Origin: Ramlibacter sp.
GTDB taxonomy: Bacteria; Pseudomonadota; Gammaproteobacteria; Burkholderiales; Burkholderiaceae_C
Assembly: GCA_019635435.1 (NCBI GenBank)
Contig: JAHBZM010000001.1
Coordinates: 3,906,001-3,970,000 of the forward strand
Reading direction: 5' to 3'
Length of the DNA stretch: 64,000 bases
Of the stretch, positions 42,401 through 52,000 are shown one piece after another (within the stretch, counting starts at the first letter, position 1; every line of letters begins with the position of its first letter). Under the pieces are notes generated by a model, which saw only the letters and a list, made by a program, of their open reading frames with translations, was not told where the DNA came from and searched no databases. Position numbers and translations under genes: made by a program.

Positions 42401-42988
42401 GACCCCGTGGGTGACCAGCGGAATCACGACCAGCGCGCAGATCAGGTACCCCCATCTGGGCGGGATGCCCAGCGCGAGGTCCAGCGCATAGGCCATGACG
42501 GCCGCCTCGAGCGCAAAAAAGATGAAGGTGAACGAGGCATAGATCAGCGAGGTGATGGTGGAGCCGATGTAGCCAAAGCCCGCGCCGCGCGTGAGCAGGT
42601 CCATGTCCACCCCGTAGCGCGCGGCATAGACGCTGATGGGCAGGCCCGCGAGGAAGATGATCACGCCAGTGGTCAGGATGGCCCAGAACGCGTTCATGAA
42701 CCCGTACTGCACCAGCAGCGTGGCCCCCACGGCCTCCAGGATCAGGAACGAGGCAGCGCCAAAAGCCGTGTTGGCCACCCGCCACTCCGACCATTTGCGA
42801 AAGCGCTGCGGCGTGTAGCGCAGTGCATAGTCTTCCAGGGTCTCGCTGGCCACCCAGCTGTTGTAGTCACGCCGCACCTTCATGACCCGCTGGGGCGCGT
42901 CATGGTCGGCCCCGGACGGCGGGGCATCGGACACCGGAAGGATGGGAATGGTCTGGCTCACAGGTGCAAAGTGCAGTTTCCGTGCCAT
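39446..42988 (-). CDS. NCS1-permease / histidine kinase / receiver fusion protein
   Basis: 1180 residues from MARKLHFAPVSQ at 42988 (MDR at 43003 is possible). Residues ~40-500 are an NCS1 nucleobase:cation symporter-like domain of about twelve helices: SEWRVANTAFGAASFLILEA, GLPISVYAARYGVDMDLLTR and LKINVTNAYAGSLAWSNFF. Next is a cysteine cluster (CVICEREYEG, CPAYQGPICSLCC, CGDLCKPH, ~529-570), two more helices, a coiled coil, the phospho-acceptor box ISHELRTPLNS (His728), an ATPase domain with NLLGNAIKF and GAGLGLTIA, and a receiver with Asp1020 in LMDLAMPGIDG. It is probably a transceptor sensing a nucleobase-, hydantoin- or allantoin-like solute. It is divergent from ureA (84 bases) and coupled to the LuxR regulator. 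Confidence 0.88.
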   Translation of the reverse strand: MARKLHFAPVSQTIPILPVSDAPPSGADHDAPQRVMKVRRDYNSWVASETLEDYALRYTPQRFRKWSEWRVANTAFGAASFLILEAVGATLLVQYGFMNAFWAILTTGVIIFLAGLPISVYAARYGVDMDLLTRGAGFGYIGSTITSLIYASFTFIFFALEAAVMAYALDLALGIPPRWGYLICALVVIPLVTHGVSVISRLQVWTQPLWLVMLVVPFVYVLMRDPGAFAGVTHYRGEKGFASGFDLHLFGAALTVGIALITQMGEQADYLRFMPAHTPARRRRWWFGVLAGGPGWVILGVIKMLGGALLAYLAITHMVPVDRAVDPNQMYLAAYEYVFPRYGWAVAATALFVVISQLKINVTNAYAGSLAWSNFFSRVTHSHPGRVVWVVFNTLIAFMLMEMNVFQALGDVLGLYSNIAIAWIMAVVADLVVNKPVGLSPKGIEFKRAYLYDINPVGVGAMALASALSVTAHLGFFGPLAQAFSAVIAMATAFVAAPLIAWATQGRYYIARQPETTAGDATYQRLSLRRCVICEREYEGPDMAHCPAYQGPICSLCCTLDARCGDLCKPHASLSAQWSGALRWLMPRRIWPYLDTGLGHFLLLMLLIVPLLAMLFGLLYHQELRTLVSLPGGVLLTDGTLRSGFLKAYMALLVIAGIVAWWLVLAHKSRQVAQEESNRQTHLLMREIESHKQTDEALQNARLLAEGAKRAAEQANQAKSRYISAISHELRTPLNSILGYAQLMGEDASVPAHRKQAVNVIKRGGEHLLSLIEGTLDIARIESGKLTLAVKPMLFADCVREMAGMFELQASDKGLAFRFEPEGALPEVVRADEKRVRQILINLLGNAIKFTAVGQVTFRLRYAREMATLEIEDTGPGLTAEELAQIFEPFARGEARSSHAAPGAGLGLTIAKMLTDLMGGELSATGVPGKGSVFRVKLFLPEVHNAGPAAVPAVALAPRPRAGYEGPRRKVLVVDNEEADRTLLAHVLEPLGFELRSAASGHDCLDLLAAGYRPDAILMDLAMPGIDGWETIRRLRRIDPAHARIAIVSANAFDKGLDNDVGIRPEDFILKPVRHSELLDWLERQLGLQWLEAPRVDAPAPAAAPVAQVWPPRAQVAALQEVVQLGYYRGIMNLLDGIEQAQPECVPVVAQLRALARQFQFEAMGRLLAPVLQEPTATPP

Positions 42989-43021
42989 TGCCACCCTGTC
43001 CATGGGCCGTGTGGCGTATGG

Positions 43022-43037
43022 CGCGGCACGGGCTTTG
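43022..43037 (+). promoter_or_regulatory. Sigma-54 promoter match upstream of ureA
   Basis: CGGCACGGGCTTTGCA fits the -24/-12 consensus with GG (43023-43024) and GC (43035-43036) exactly 10 bases apart; only the leading T is C. It sits 36 bases before the ureA start, in the 84-base divergent region shared with the permease-kinase gene. Confidence 0.6.
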
Positions 43038-43072
43038 CAAGATAATGATTCGCAGACTCTGACAGCCCGGCC

Positions 43073-43375
43073 ATGGAACTGACCCCCCGCGAAAAAGACA
43101 AGCTGTTGATCTTCACCGCCGCCCTGCTCGCCGAACGGCGGCTGGCGCGCGGCCTCAAGCTCAACTACCCCGAAGCCGTGGCCCTGATTTCCGCGGCCGT
43201 GATGGAGGGCGCGCGCGACGGCAAAAGCGTGGCCCAGCTCATGAGCGATGGCCGGGCCGTGCTGACCCGCGCCGACGTGATGGACGGCATTGCCGACATG
43301 ATTCCCGACATCCAGGTGGAAGCCACCTTCCCCGACGGCACGAAGCTGGTCACCGTGCACCAACCCATCGTTTGA
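43073..43375 (+). CDS. ureA: Urease gamma subunit UreA
   Basis: 100 residues. Start MELTPREKDKLLIFTAALLA, then RRLARGLKLNYPEAVALISA and EGARDGKSVAQLM, ending PDGTKLVTVHQPI. This is a typical full-length gamma subunit of the nickel enzyme that hydrolyses urea to ammonia and carbamate in the cytosol. It is the first gene of the operon and starts shortly after the sigma-54 match. Confidence 0.98.
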   Translation: MELTPREKDKLLIFTAALLAERRLARGLKLNYPEAVALISAAVMEGARDGKSVAQLMSDGRAVLTRADVMDGIADMIPDIQVEATFPDGTKLVTVHQPIV

Positions 43376-43395
43376 ACGCCCCGAAAGATCACACC

Positions 43396-43581
43396 ATGGC
43401 CCTGTCTTTTGCTCCCAAATTCATAGCTGCTGGCGCCCTGCTGGCCTGGACTACAGGCACTTTTGCCCACGAAGGCCACGGTTTGAGCGGGGCCCACTGG
43501 CATTCCACCGATGTCTGGGGCTTTCTGGCCGCCGGGGCGTTCGTGGCACTGGCCCTGTGGTTTGGCGGCCGCGGGAAGTAA
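43396..43581 (+). CDS. Small HupE/UreJ-like membrane protein within the urease operon
   Basis: 61 residues from the ATG at 43396. Signal-like N-terminus (KFIAAGALLAWTTGTFAHEG), a His-rich stretch (HEGHG, HWH) and one C-terminal membrane helix (VWGFLAAGAFVALALWFGG). The AHEGHG start resembles the mature N-terminus of HupE/UreJ nickel permeases, but the rest of that protein is missing. It lies between ureA and ureB, 5 bases before ureB. The DNA for residues ~9-20 is one copy of the interspersed repeat, so the signal peptide is partly repeat-derived. A role in nickel binding is only a guess. Confidence 0.65.
   Translation: MALSFAPKFIAAGALLAWTTGTFAHEGHGLSGAHWHSTDVWGFLAAGAFVALALWFGGRGK
43420..43466 (+). 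repeat. Interspersed repeat, copy 3, inside a coding sequence
   Basis: TCATAGCTGCTGGCGCCCTG, then GGCCTGGACTACAGGCACTT and TTGCC. It keeps the order of the other copies (ATAGC, then TGGACT-CAGGCACTTTTG) but is read as protein here. Confidence 0.55.
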
Positions 43582-43585
43582 GCCC

Positions 43586-43890
43586 ATGACCCCCGGCGAA
43601 CTCTTCACCGACGACGGCGAGCATGTGCTCAACCCGGGCCGGCGCACGCTGACCGTGGTGGTGCAGAACACCGCCGACCGGCCCATCCAGGTCGGCTCGC
43701 ATTACCACTTTGCCGAGACCAACGGCGCGCTGGGTTTTGACCGCGACGCGGCGCGCGGCATGCGGCTGAACATCGCTTCCGGCACCGCCGTGCGCTTCGA
43801 GCCCGGCCAGCAGCGCACGGTGGAACTGGTGGACCTGGCCGGCGAGCGCAAGGTCTATGGTTTTCGCGGCCTGGTTCAAGGAAAGCTCTG

Positions 43891-43891
<1 letters not shown>
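43586..43891 (+). CDS. ureB: Urease beta subunit UreB
   Basis: 101 residues from MTPGELFTDDGEHVLNPGRR at 43586. RPIQVGSHYHFAETNGALGF and GFRGLVQGKL are the standard UreB motifs. It forms the (UreABC)3 trimer with the gamma and alpha chains. The stop overlaps the ureC start by one base (TGATGG). Confidence 0.97.
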
Positions 43892-45717
<1,826 letters not shown>

Positions 45718-45723
45718 ACCATG

Positions 45724-46113
45724 TCACTCCTGGCGCGCGATATGGGTGTGAAGCCACGCGGCAAAAGCGTCCTCGGCCATCTCGCCCGCCGCCATGCGCA
45801 GCATGGTGAGCACGCAGGAAGCATCGTCGGCAAGCAGCTCGAATCCATTGAGCGCGAGAAACAGTTCGACCGCCACGAAAGCGGTGCGCTTGTTGCCATC
45901 GATGAACGGGTGGTTGCGCGCGAGTCCGCATCCGTAGGCCGCGGCCAGCGCGGCGGCATCAGGCTCAGCGTAGTTCGCTAGCTGCAAAGGGCGCGCCAGT
46001 GCGGATTCAAACAGCCCCGCATCGCGCACGCCCGGCGCACCGCCGTGCTCGGCGAGCTGCTCTTCATGCACCGCGCGCAGGACGGCGGTGTTCAGCCAGA
46101 CCCACACGCTCAT
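45724..46113 (-). CDS. doc: Death-on-curing (Doc/Fic) family toxin
   Basis: 129 residues, start MSVWVWLNTAVLRAVHEEQL at 46113. RDAGLFESALARPLQLANY and the Fic core HPFIDGNKRTAFVAVELFLA are typical of Doc, which phosphorylates elongation factor Tu in P1 Doc. The start overlaps the stop of the AbrB-like antitoxin (ATGA). The module lies on the strand opposite to the urease genes, between ureC and ureE, and its stop is 6 bases from the ureC stop. Confidence 0.92.
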   Translation of the reverse strand: MSVWVWLNTAVLRAVHEEQLAEHGGAPGVRDAGLFESALARPLQLANYAEPDAAALAAAYGCGLARNHPFIDGNKRTAFVAVELFLALNGFELLADDASCVLTMLRMAAGEMAEDAFAAWLHTHIARQE

Positions 46114-46337
46114 TTGGCGAGTTCGCGCAATACGTTGCGCCGCTTCTTCATGAGGCGCCTTGCCGCTTCCATCTGAGTCTCGAACTCCGGGCTGTAAGGC
46201 GACATCATGATCGCGCCATTCGCCGCCTCGGTCAGAAATACCGTATCGCCCTTCTCCAGCTTCAGGCGCGCCAGCACCTCCTTGGGCAGGATGACGCCAA
46301 CGGAATTGCCGATCTGGGTGAGCTTGAGGGCGGACAT
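46110..46337 (-). CDS. AbrB/MazE-type antitoxin of the Doc module
   Basis: 75 residues from MSALKLTQIGNSVGVILPKE. The swapped-hairpin AbrB/SpoVT DNA-binding domain covers residues 1-48 (ARLKLEKGDTVFLTEAANG) and a basic toxin-binding tail ends RRLMKKRRNVLRELAK. It represses its own promoter and neutralises Doc. An in-frame ATG 12 bases upstream is possible. A palindromic operator lies just upstream. Confidence 0.88.
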   Translation of the reverse strand: MSALKLTQIGNSVGVILPKEVLARLKLEKGDTVFLTEAANGAIMMSPYSPEFETQMEAARRLMKKRRNVLRELAK

Positions 46338-46353
46338 GGCTTCTCTCACGTGT

Positions 46354-46369
46354 TATAACAATTGTTATA
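46354..46369. promoter_or_regulatory. Palindromic operator of the abrB-doc module
   Basis: TATAACAATTGTTATA is a perfect 16-bp palindrome 17 bases before the antitoxin ATG, in an AT-rich stretch that also offers a -10-like sequence. It fits autoregulation by the AbrB-type antitoxin and lies 40 bases before ureE on the other strand. Confidence 0.65.
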
Positions 46370-46409
46370 TTATCTACCGTCTGCTCCACCGCGCAAGCAC
46401 AGACCTCCG

Positions 46410-47003
46410 ATGCTGACAGTCAACAAGCTCCTCGCGCAAGGCCACGGCTTGGCGCCCGTCCTTCTCAAACGCGCCGCCACCGTCGAGCTCGACTGGGATG
46501 TGCGGCAAAAGAGCCGCTTTGACGCCACCGATTCGCAAGGCCGCCAAATCGGCGTGTTTTTGCCGCGCGGCACCGCGGTGCGCGGCGGCGACGTGCTGGT
46601 GGCCGAGGACGGCTCCCTGATCCGGGTGATTGCCGCGCCGCAGCCCGTGCTGGTCATCACCCATTGCCGCGAACACGGCACGCCGTTCGACCTGACGCGC
46701 GCGGCCTACCACCTGGGCAACCGCCATGTGCCGATCGAGCTCAAGCCCGACCACCTCAAGATCGAACCCGACCACGTGCTGGCCGACATGCTGCGCGCCA
46801 TGCACCTGATCGTCCACGCCCGCGACGCGACATTCGAACCCGAAGGCGGCGCCTATGGCGGCCATGGCACGGGACATTCTCATTCGCCGGGCCAGGGGCA
46901 CGCCCATGGCCACGGCCACGGCCATTCACATGCCCAGGCACCGGCCAGCATGGACGGCGACTTCAGGCCCTGGGCACCAGCACCTGACCCCCTGCATGAG
47001 TGA
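46410..47003 (+). CDS. ureE: Urease accessory nickel metallochaperone UreE
   Basis: 197 residues from MLTVNKLLAQGHGLAPVLLK. N-terminal peptide-binding domain and central metal domain (THCREHGTPFDLTRAAYHLG, NRHVPIELKPDHLKIEPDHV) are complete. The C-terminus has a long His-rich nickel-binding tail (GHGTGHSHSPGQGHAHGHGH). UreE stores and hands nickel to UreG. The end overlaps the ureF start by 8 bases. The Doc/AbrB pair separates it from ureC, so it may have its own promoter. Confidence 0.95.
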   Translation: MLTVNKLLAQGHGLAPVLLKRAATVELDWDVRQKSRFDATDSQGRQIGVFLPRGTAVRGGDVLVAEDGSLIRVIAAPQPVLVITHCREHGTPFDLTRAAYHLGNRHVPIELKPDHLKIEPDHVLADMLRAMHLIVHARDATFEPEGGAYGGHGTGHSHSPGQGHAHGHGHGHSHAQAPASMDGDFRPWAPAPDPLHE

Positions 47004-47681
47004 GGGCCTGCCCGCCGCCAGCCTGCTGCAATTGATCTGGCTGGCCTCTCCGGCCCTGCCGATTGGCGGCTTCTCCTACTCCGAAGGGCTGGAAGCCGGC
47101 GTGGACCGGGCAGGTGTTGCTACCGAATCCATAGCATCCGACTGGCTGGTGGACCAGTTGCACCTGAGCCTCGCGCGTGGCGACATGGCCGCGGTGGCTC
47201 AGGCCATTGCCGCATGGCGCCAGAACGACCAGCGCCGCCTGCACGAACTCAACGACTGGGTCCTGCAAAGCCGTGAAACGGCCGAGCAGCGCCTGCAGAC
47301 CGAGCAGATGGGCCGTTCCCTGCTGGACTGGCTGCGCAACCACGACACCATGAGCGTGGCGCAGCTGGAGATGGCCTCGCAGATGCCGCCCACCTACCCG
47401 CTGATGTTTGCGCTGGCCGTGGCGGCCACCGAGGCGCCGGTGCGCGATGGCCTGCTGGCACTGGCTTTTGGCTGGGCCGAGAACATGGTGCAGGCCGCGC
47501 TCAAATCCGTGCCGCTGGGCCAGAGCGCGGGCCAGCGTATCCTGTCGCGGCTGGCGCGCGAGATTCCGGCGGCCGTGGACCATGCGGCTGCGCTGGCCGA
47601 CAGCGAACGGCAGGCCTTTTCCCCGATGCTGGCCATCCTGTCGGCCCAGCACGAAACCCAGTACTCAAGGTTATTCAGGTC

Positions 47682-47685
<4 letters not shown>
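46996..47685 (+). CDS. ureF: Urease accessory protein UreF
   Basis: 229 residues from MSEGLPAASLLQLIWLASPA. LPIGGFSYSEGLEAGVDR is the diagnostic UreF motif; all-helical with ALAFGWAENMVQAALKSVPL near the C-terminus. It binds UreD and UreG on apo-urease and acts as a fidelity check in nickel transfer. It overlaps ureE at the start and ureG at the end (ATGA). Confidence 0.95.
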
Positions 47686-48326
<641 letters not shown>

Positions 48327-48414
48327 GCCGGCGCGCTCCGATACGTCAACAGGGCGCCAGCCTACAGCCCGGGCCGCGGCACCGGTCTACTCTGGATGCA
48401 TGGAGGCCCATGCC

Positions 48415-48816
48415 ATGAACCCCAGATCCCTGCTTTGCCTGACCCTGTTGACCGTGTTGACCCTGACGGCGCTGACGGCGCGCGCCGTGCCGCCTGCCCC
48501 GCCCACCGTCCCGGCCGGCCCCCAGCCCGCCGCGGCTGCCGCGCAACTGGCCGTGGTGAACGAGCTGCGGCGCACCGTGCGCGATCCGGCGGATTTTTCC
48601 CGGGTGCGCTTCCTCTCGGGGCCGCACCTGGTCACCGGCGTGAACTTCGCGGGCAACCGTGAACAGGCCTGGCAGGTCTGCGTGCTGGTGGGCAGCGCCA
48701 GCCTGTCGCGCGGCCCGCTGGATCTGGACATCAAGCCCTACCTGTTGCGCAACCGGGACGAGCACGTCACCGTGGTCCAGATCGCCAACTGGAAAGATTC
48801 CAACGTGAGCTGCTGA
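48415..48816 (+). CDS. Hypothetical exported small protein
   Basis: 133 residues from MNPRSLLCLTLLTVLTLTAL, a clear signal peptide ending near ARA, then a Pro/Ala-rich stretch and a compact domain (FSRVRFLSGPHLVTGVNFAG, AWQVCVLVGSASLSRGPLDL). It ends NVSC and has two cysteines in the mature part. No family recognised. It precedes the cyclase-like gene by 76 bases on the same strand; a functional link is possible but unproven. Confidence 0.65.
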   Translation: MNPRSLLCLTLLTVLTLTALTARAVPPAPPTVPAGPQPAAAAAQLAVVNELRRTVRDPADFSRVRFLSGPHLVTGVNFAGNREQAWQVCVLVGSASLSRGPLDLDIKPYLLRNRDEHVTVVQIANWKDSNVSC

Positions 48817-48892
48817 GGCCACCGCCAGCCCCCGTTGACTTCGCGCGGGCTTGCGGTTACGTTCTGCGGCAACAATATCGTTGGGGCAGAAC

Positions 48893-50263
48893 ATGATTGT
48901 CTGGGGTGATGGCGCGTCGTTCGCGCACGATGCCAATGGCATGACCATGGGCGACATCACGGCATCGGTCCATGTGGCCGACAAGCTGGACGAGGTCATC
49001 ATCTTCCGTTCCAGCGGCCCCTGGTGCAAACGCTGGATCGACTGGGGCCACCCGACCAAGAACTTCCACGTCAAGGGCAAGAGTTCCGACTGGGGCCCCC
49101 ACGCCGGGCTGGTGCCGTTTGACGGCACCTACAGCAAGGTCGGCGCCGACCCCGTGAAGGCCGCCAAGGGCACGGCGGCCAATCGCGATGGCCTGCACTC
49201 CAACTTTGCCGGCACCACGCCGCTGACCCTGTCGCGCCTGCAGATCGACACCCAGCGCACCGACCCCGAGGGCGGCAAGAACGCCATTGATGAGGTGCGC
49301 TCCATCGCGCAATCACGCGACCTGCTGCTGGTGGCCACCCGCAGCGGCGCGGGCAGCACCCGCATCTGCTTTCGGGCCTGTTTCACCGAATCCACGGGCC
49401 GCTACGAAATCAAGGTCTGGCCGGTCGAGCGGCCGGTGCAGAACCCGTTCCTGGTGGCCGAGAAGCCGGCCACGGACTTTGTGCCCTTCCTGGTCATGAC
49501 CTCGCGCGAGGTCGGTGCCCACAACCGCCCGCTCACGGGGGACTATGACCTGATGGCCGTCTGCCCCACCTGGGGCCAGTACGGCAGCAAGACCTCGCGC
49601 GTGATCCGCAAGGCCGGCATCCACCTGGACAACGACCAGGTGCACAACGACCTGTCGTTCGACGTGGGCGTGGGCATGGACAACGTGCTGGACACCCGCT
49701 TCCACACCATGGGCCGGGCCACGGCCAACGCCGCGCTGCCGCTGGCGCCGCGCGGCCAGGGCCCGAGCTTTGACCCGCGCACCGGAAAGCAGCTCACGCG
49801 GCTGCCCAACATGAGTGACTTCCATGACCGCCAAGCCTATTACCGCCAGGGCAGCGGCTTCTCGTCCGATTCACTGAACCTGATTTTTGACAACTCGAAG
49901 GACCGCGAGCACCAGGACATGGGCAACCTGACGCCGCGCATCCTGCGCTGCATCAACGAACTCAACAGCGCCATGGGCGCCACCGGCGACCAGTCGGCCC
50001 TGCGCCGGGTGCACCACAACGCCGAGTCACACCGCAACCGCAAGTGGGGCGGCATCACCGAAATCGACATGAACACCAAGAAGGATGGCGACAAGTACGG
50101 CGACGGCTTTCCGCTCACGGCCTTTCATCCCAAGCGCCTGGTGGGCGGCTATTTCAAGCACGCGGTGTGCACCATCGAGAGCCTGGCCGAATTCCGCAGC
50201 TATGCGGCGCAGCTCAAGAGCGCGGGCTTCTACGTGCCCAAGAACTGGATCTGGAACCTCTGA
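48893..50263 (+). CDS. ExoY/CyaA/edema-factor-type nucleotidyl cyclase domain protein
   Basis: 456 residues from MIVWGDGASFAHDANG at 48893, with a GGGGCAGA site before the ATG. DEVIIFRSSGPWCKRWIDWG and HVKGKSSDWGPHAGLVPF align with the adenylate-cyclase toxin catalytic core. Lys56 and Lys63 reproduce the K58/K65 spacing of Bordetella CyaA, and Asp217/Asp219 in LTGDYDLMAVCP reproduce D188/D190. HHNAESHRNR (His374/375, Asn382) corresponds to the CyaA H298...N304 loop, with some divergence. Such enzymes make cAMP or cGMP/cUMP inside host cells after activation by calmodulin or actin. No signal peptide, RTX repeats or secretion partner are present, so the route of export and the target are unknown. 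Confidence 0.75.
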   Translation: MIVWGDGASFAHDANGMTMGDITASVHVADKLDEVIIFRSSGPWCKRWIDWGHPTKNFHVKGKSSDWGPHAGLVPFDGTYSKVGADPVKAAKGTAANRDGLHSNFAGTTPLTLSRLQIDTQRTDPEGGKNAIDEVRSIAQSRDLLLVATRSGAGSTRICFRACFTESTGRYEIKVWPVERPVQNPFLVAEKPATDFVPFLVMTSREVGAHNRPLTGDYDLMAVCPTWGQYGSKTSRVIRKAGIHLDNDQVHNDLSFDVGVGMDNVLDTRFHTMGRATANAALPLAPRGQGPSFDPRTGKQLTRLPNMSDFHDRQAYYRQGSGFSSDSLNLIFDNSKDREHQDMGNLTPRILRCINELNSAMGATGDQSALRRVHHNAESHRNRKWGGITEIDMNTKKDGDKYGDGFPLTAFHPKRLVGGYFKHAVCTIESLAEFRSYAAQLKSAGFYVPKNWIWNL

Positions 50264-50295
50264 GCCCCGCGCGGGCGGTTAAAATCAGGGGCTGC

Positions 50296-50385
50296 GGAGA
50301 GTTGGCAGAGCGGTTGAATGCACCGGTCTTGAAAACCGGCGATGTTGAAAGACATCCGTGAGTTCGAATCTCACACTCTCCGCCA
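50296..50385 (+). tRNA. tRNA-Ser (anticodon TGA)
   Basis: Acceptor arm GGAGAGT pairs with ACTCTCC, followed by discriminator G and an encoded CCA. D arm, long variable arm (GATGTTGAAAGACATC) and T loop GTTCGAATC are present. The anticodon loop CTTGAAA carries TGA, reading UCA-type serine codons. The length of 87 bases plus CCA fits a class II tRNA. Confidence 0.95.
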
Positions 50386-50395
50386 GCACCACCCC

Positions 50396-51931
50396 TCACG
50401 CCAGCTGCAGCGCCTTGTAGATCGGCAGCTGGGTGCCTGCAAAGGCCTGTGCCCGCGCCTTGAGTTCCGCGCGGTTTTCGTCGGGCGTCTCGAGCACCTT
50501 GCCCTCCCGGATGAGTTTTTGCCCCTGCGCCGACAGTGTCTGCCAGGCCAGGTCCACCCACGCGTCGGTGCTGTCCATGCCCCTGGCAATGGCCATGAGG
50601 AACAGCTGCTGGTCACGCCCGACCATGATGCCGCCGCCGGTCACCGGGCTCGCCAGGTAAGACAGGTCCGCACTGCCTCGGGCTTTTTTGAGCAGTTGCT
50701 GGTTCAGCCTGTCGGTACAGGGGCGGGCCTGGGCGGCCGCGGCCGCCGACTGCGCCGGCTCAACCTTGCCCATGCCGCACAGCACCATCACGGCCTGCAC
50801 CAGTTGACCGAAGCTGATGTTCCTGCCGGCCACGTCTTTCTCCAGTTGCGCCAGGCTCACGGGGCGGTGGTCCTGCAGCGCGTCCAGCACCGGCACGTAG
50901 ATGGCTTCGGTCAGGTTTGCTTCGCCCGCGGTGCCGTCGATCTTGAGCTTGACCCCGGCGCGCGGCGCCACCAGCACCACGCTCTGTTCGCGCAGCAGGT
51001 CGGCCTGCTCCAGGCCCGACAGCCGCCGCGACCCCTTGACCCAGTAGTCCCGCCGGAACTGCTGGTTGACCAGGTAGTCGCGCACGGTCTGGCGCAGCAC
51101 CGGGTCCGGAATGCCGTCCAGCAACGCCTGCTGCGGCGGCGTCAGGCCCAGCACGTCGATGTGGTCCAGGTAAAACGCCGAGCACGCGAAGCTGACCTTG
51201 GCCGGGCCGAGGCAACGCGCCATGTCGCTGAAGTACATGGGGTTCCAGTCGCGGTTGAAGTACTCGTGCGCCAGGTAGTTCCGGTTCTGCTTTTTGAGCG
51301 TCTCGATTTTTTTCTGGACCAGCGGGTTGGCGGCCAGGTAGACCGGGTTGACGCCCATGAGCCGGTCCACGAATTCCAGCGCCGAGTTGACCCGGCTGAT
51401 CTGGCCCTCGCCCACGGTGTTCATGGTGGCCGCGTAATCGGTGAGCAGCCGGCGCACCGGCGCGCTGCTGGCCCAGCCGGGCATGGTGTTGTAGCTGACG
51501 TACAGCACACCGCCGACCTTGAGCTTGCGGCGCACGAAGTCCACGATCAGCGAGCGGTTGGCATCCGAGACCCAGCTCCAGATGCCATGCAGGCCGATGT
51601 AGTCAAAGTCCGGCAGGTCGGTGCGGGTGCAGTAGTCGGCAAAGGCGTCGTCGCGCAGGCAGGCGCCCGACCCCGAAGCGCCCGCCAGCTCCAGCGCAAA
51701 GCCGGCCTGCGAGGGGTTGAAGTCCGTGCCATGCCACTGCGCCTGCGAGGCGGCGGCATGCATGTTCACGCTCAGGCCCTGTCCGTAGCCCAGTTCGCAG
51801 GCGGTGCCGATCTCGGGGTAGGCCAGGCCGCTGTTCAGGAACGCCAGCCGGATGCGGCCGGGGTTGAGCTCGGGGTAGTAACCGTAGGTGTAGTCGACAT
51901 CCGACATGTAGCCTTCTGACCAGGTGTCCAT
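50396..51931 (-). CDS. SAM-dependent methyltransferase with methyltransferase-regulatory domain
   Basis: 511 residues. The Rossmann core shows AYPEIGTACELGYGQGLSVN (SAM-binding motif I), WHGTDFNPSQAGFALELA, and FDYIGLHGIWSWVSDANRSL. A central domain (KQNRNYLAHEYFNRDWNPMY) matches the methyltransferase regulatory family, and the C-terminal third is helical. The substrate is unknown. The gene converges with tRNA-Ser, ending 10 bases from it, and stands alone on the minus strand. Confidence 0.82.
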   Translation of the reverse strand: MDTWSEGYMSDVDYTYGYYPELNPGRIRLAFLNSGLAYPEIGTACELGYGQGLSVNMHAAASQAQWHGTDFNPSQAGFALELAGASGSGACLRDDAFADYCTRTDLPDFDYIGLHGIWSWVSDANRSLIVDFVRRKLKVGGVLYVSYNTMPGWASSAPVRRLLTDYAATMNTVGEGQISRVNSALEFVDRLMGVNPVYLAANPLVQKKIETLKKQNRNYLAHEYFNRDWNPMYFSDMARCLGPAKVSFACSAFYLDHIDVLGLTPPQQALLDGIPDPVLRQTVRDYLVNQQFRRDYWVKGSRRLSGLEQADLLREQSVVLVAPRAGVKLKIDGTAGEANLTEAIYVPVLDALQDHRPVSLAQLEKDVAGRNISFGQLVQAVMVLCGMGKVEPAQSAAAAAQARPCTDRLNQQLLKKARGSADLSYLASPVTGGGIMVGRDQQLFLMAIARGMDSTDAWVDLAWQTLSAQGQKLIREGKVLETPDENRAELKARAQAFAGTQLPIYKALQLA

Positions 51932-52000
51932 TTTTTCCTCCTTGACGGGTGTGGCAGGCTGCGCGGGGCCATGAATGCGTCGCCAGTCTAATCGCCGCGC

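Noticed and set aside
45990..46358. Plus-strand ORF across doc/abrB that would link ureC and ureE
   Set aside because: Shadow of the toxin-antitoxin genes, with no homology to urease accessory proteins.
50342..51919. 525-codon frame antisense to the methyltransferase gene
   Set aside because: It starts inside tRNA-Ser and has shadow-like composition.
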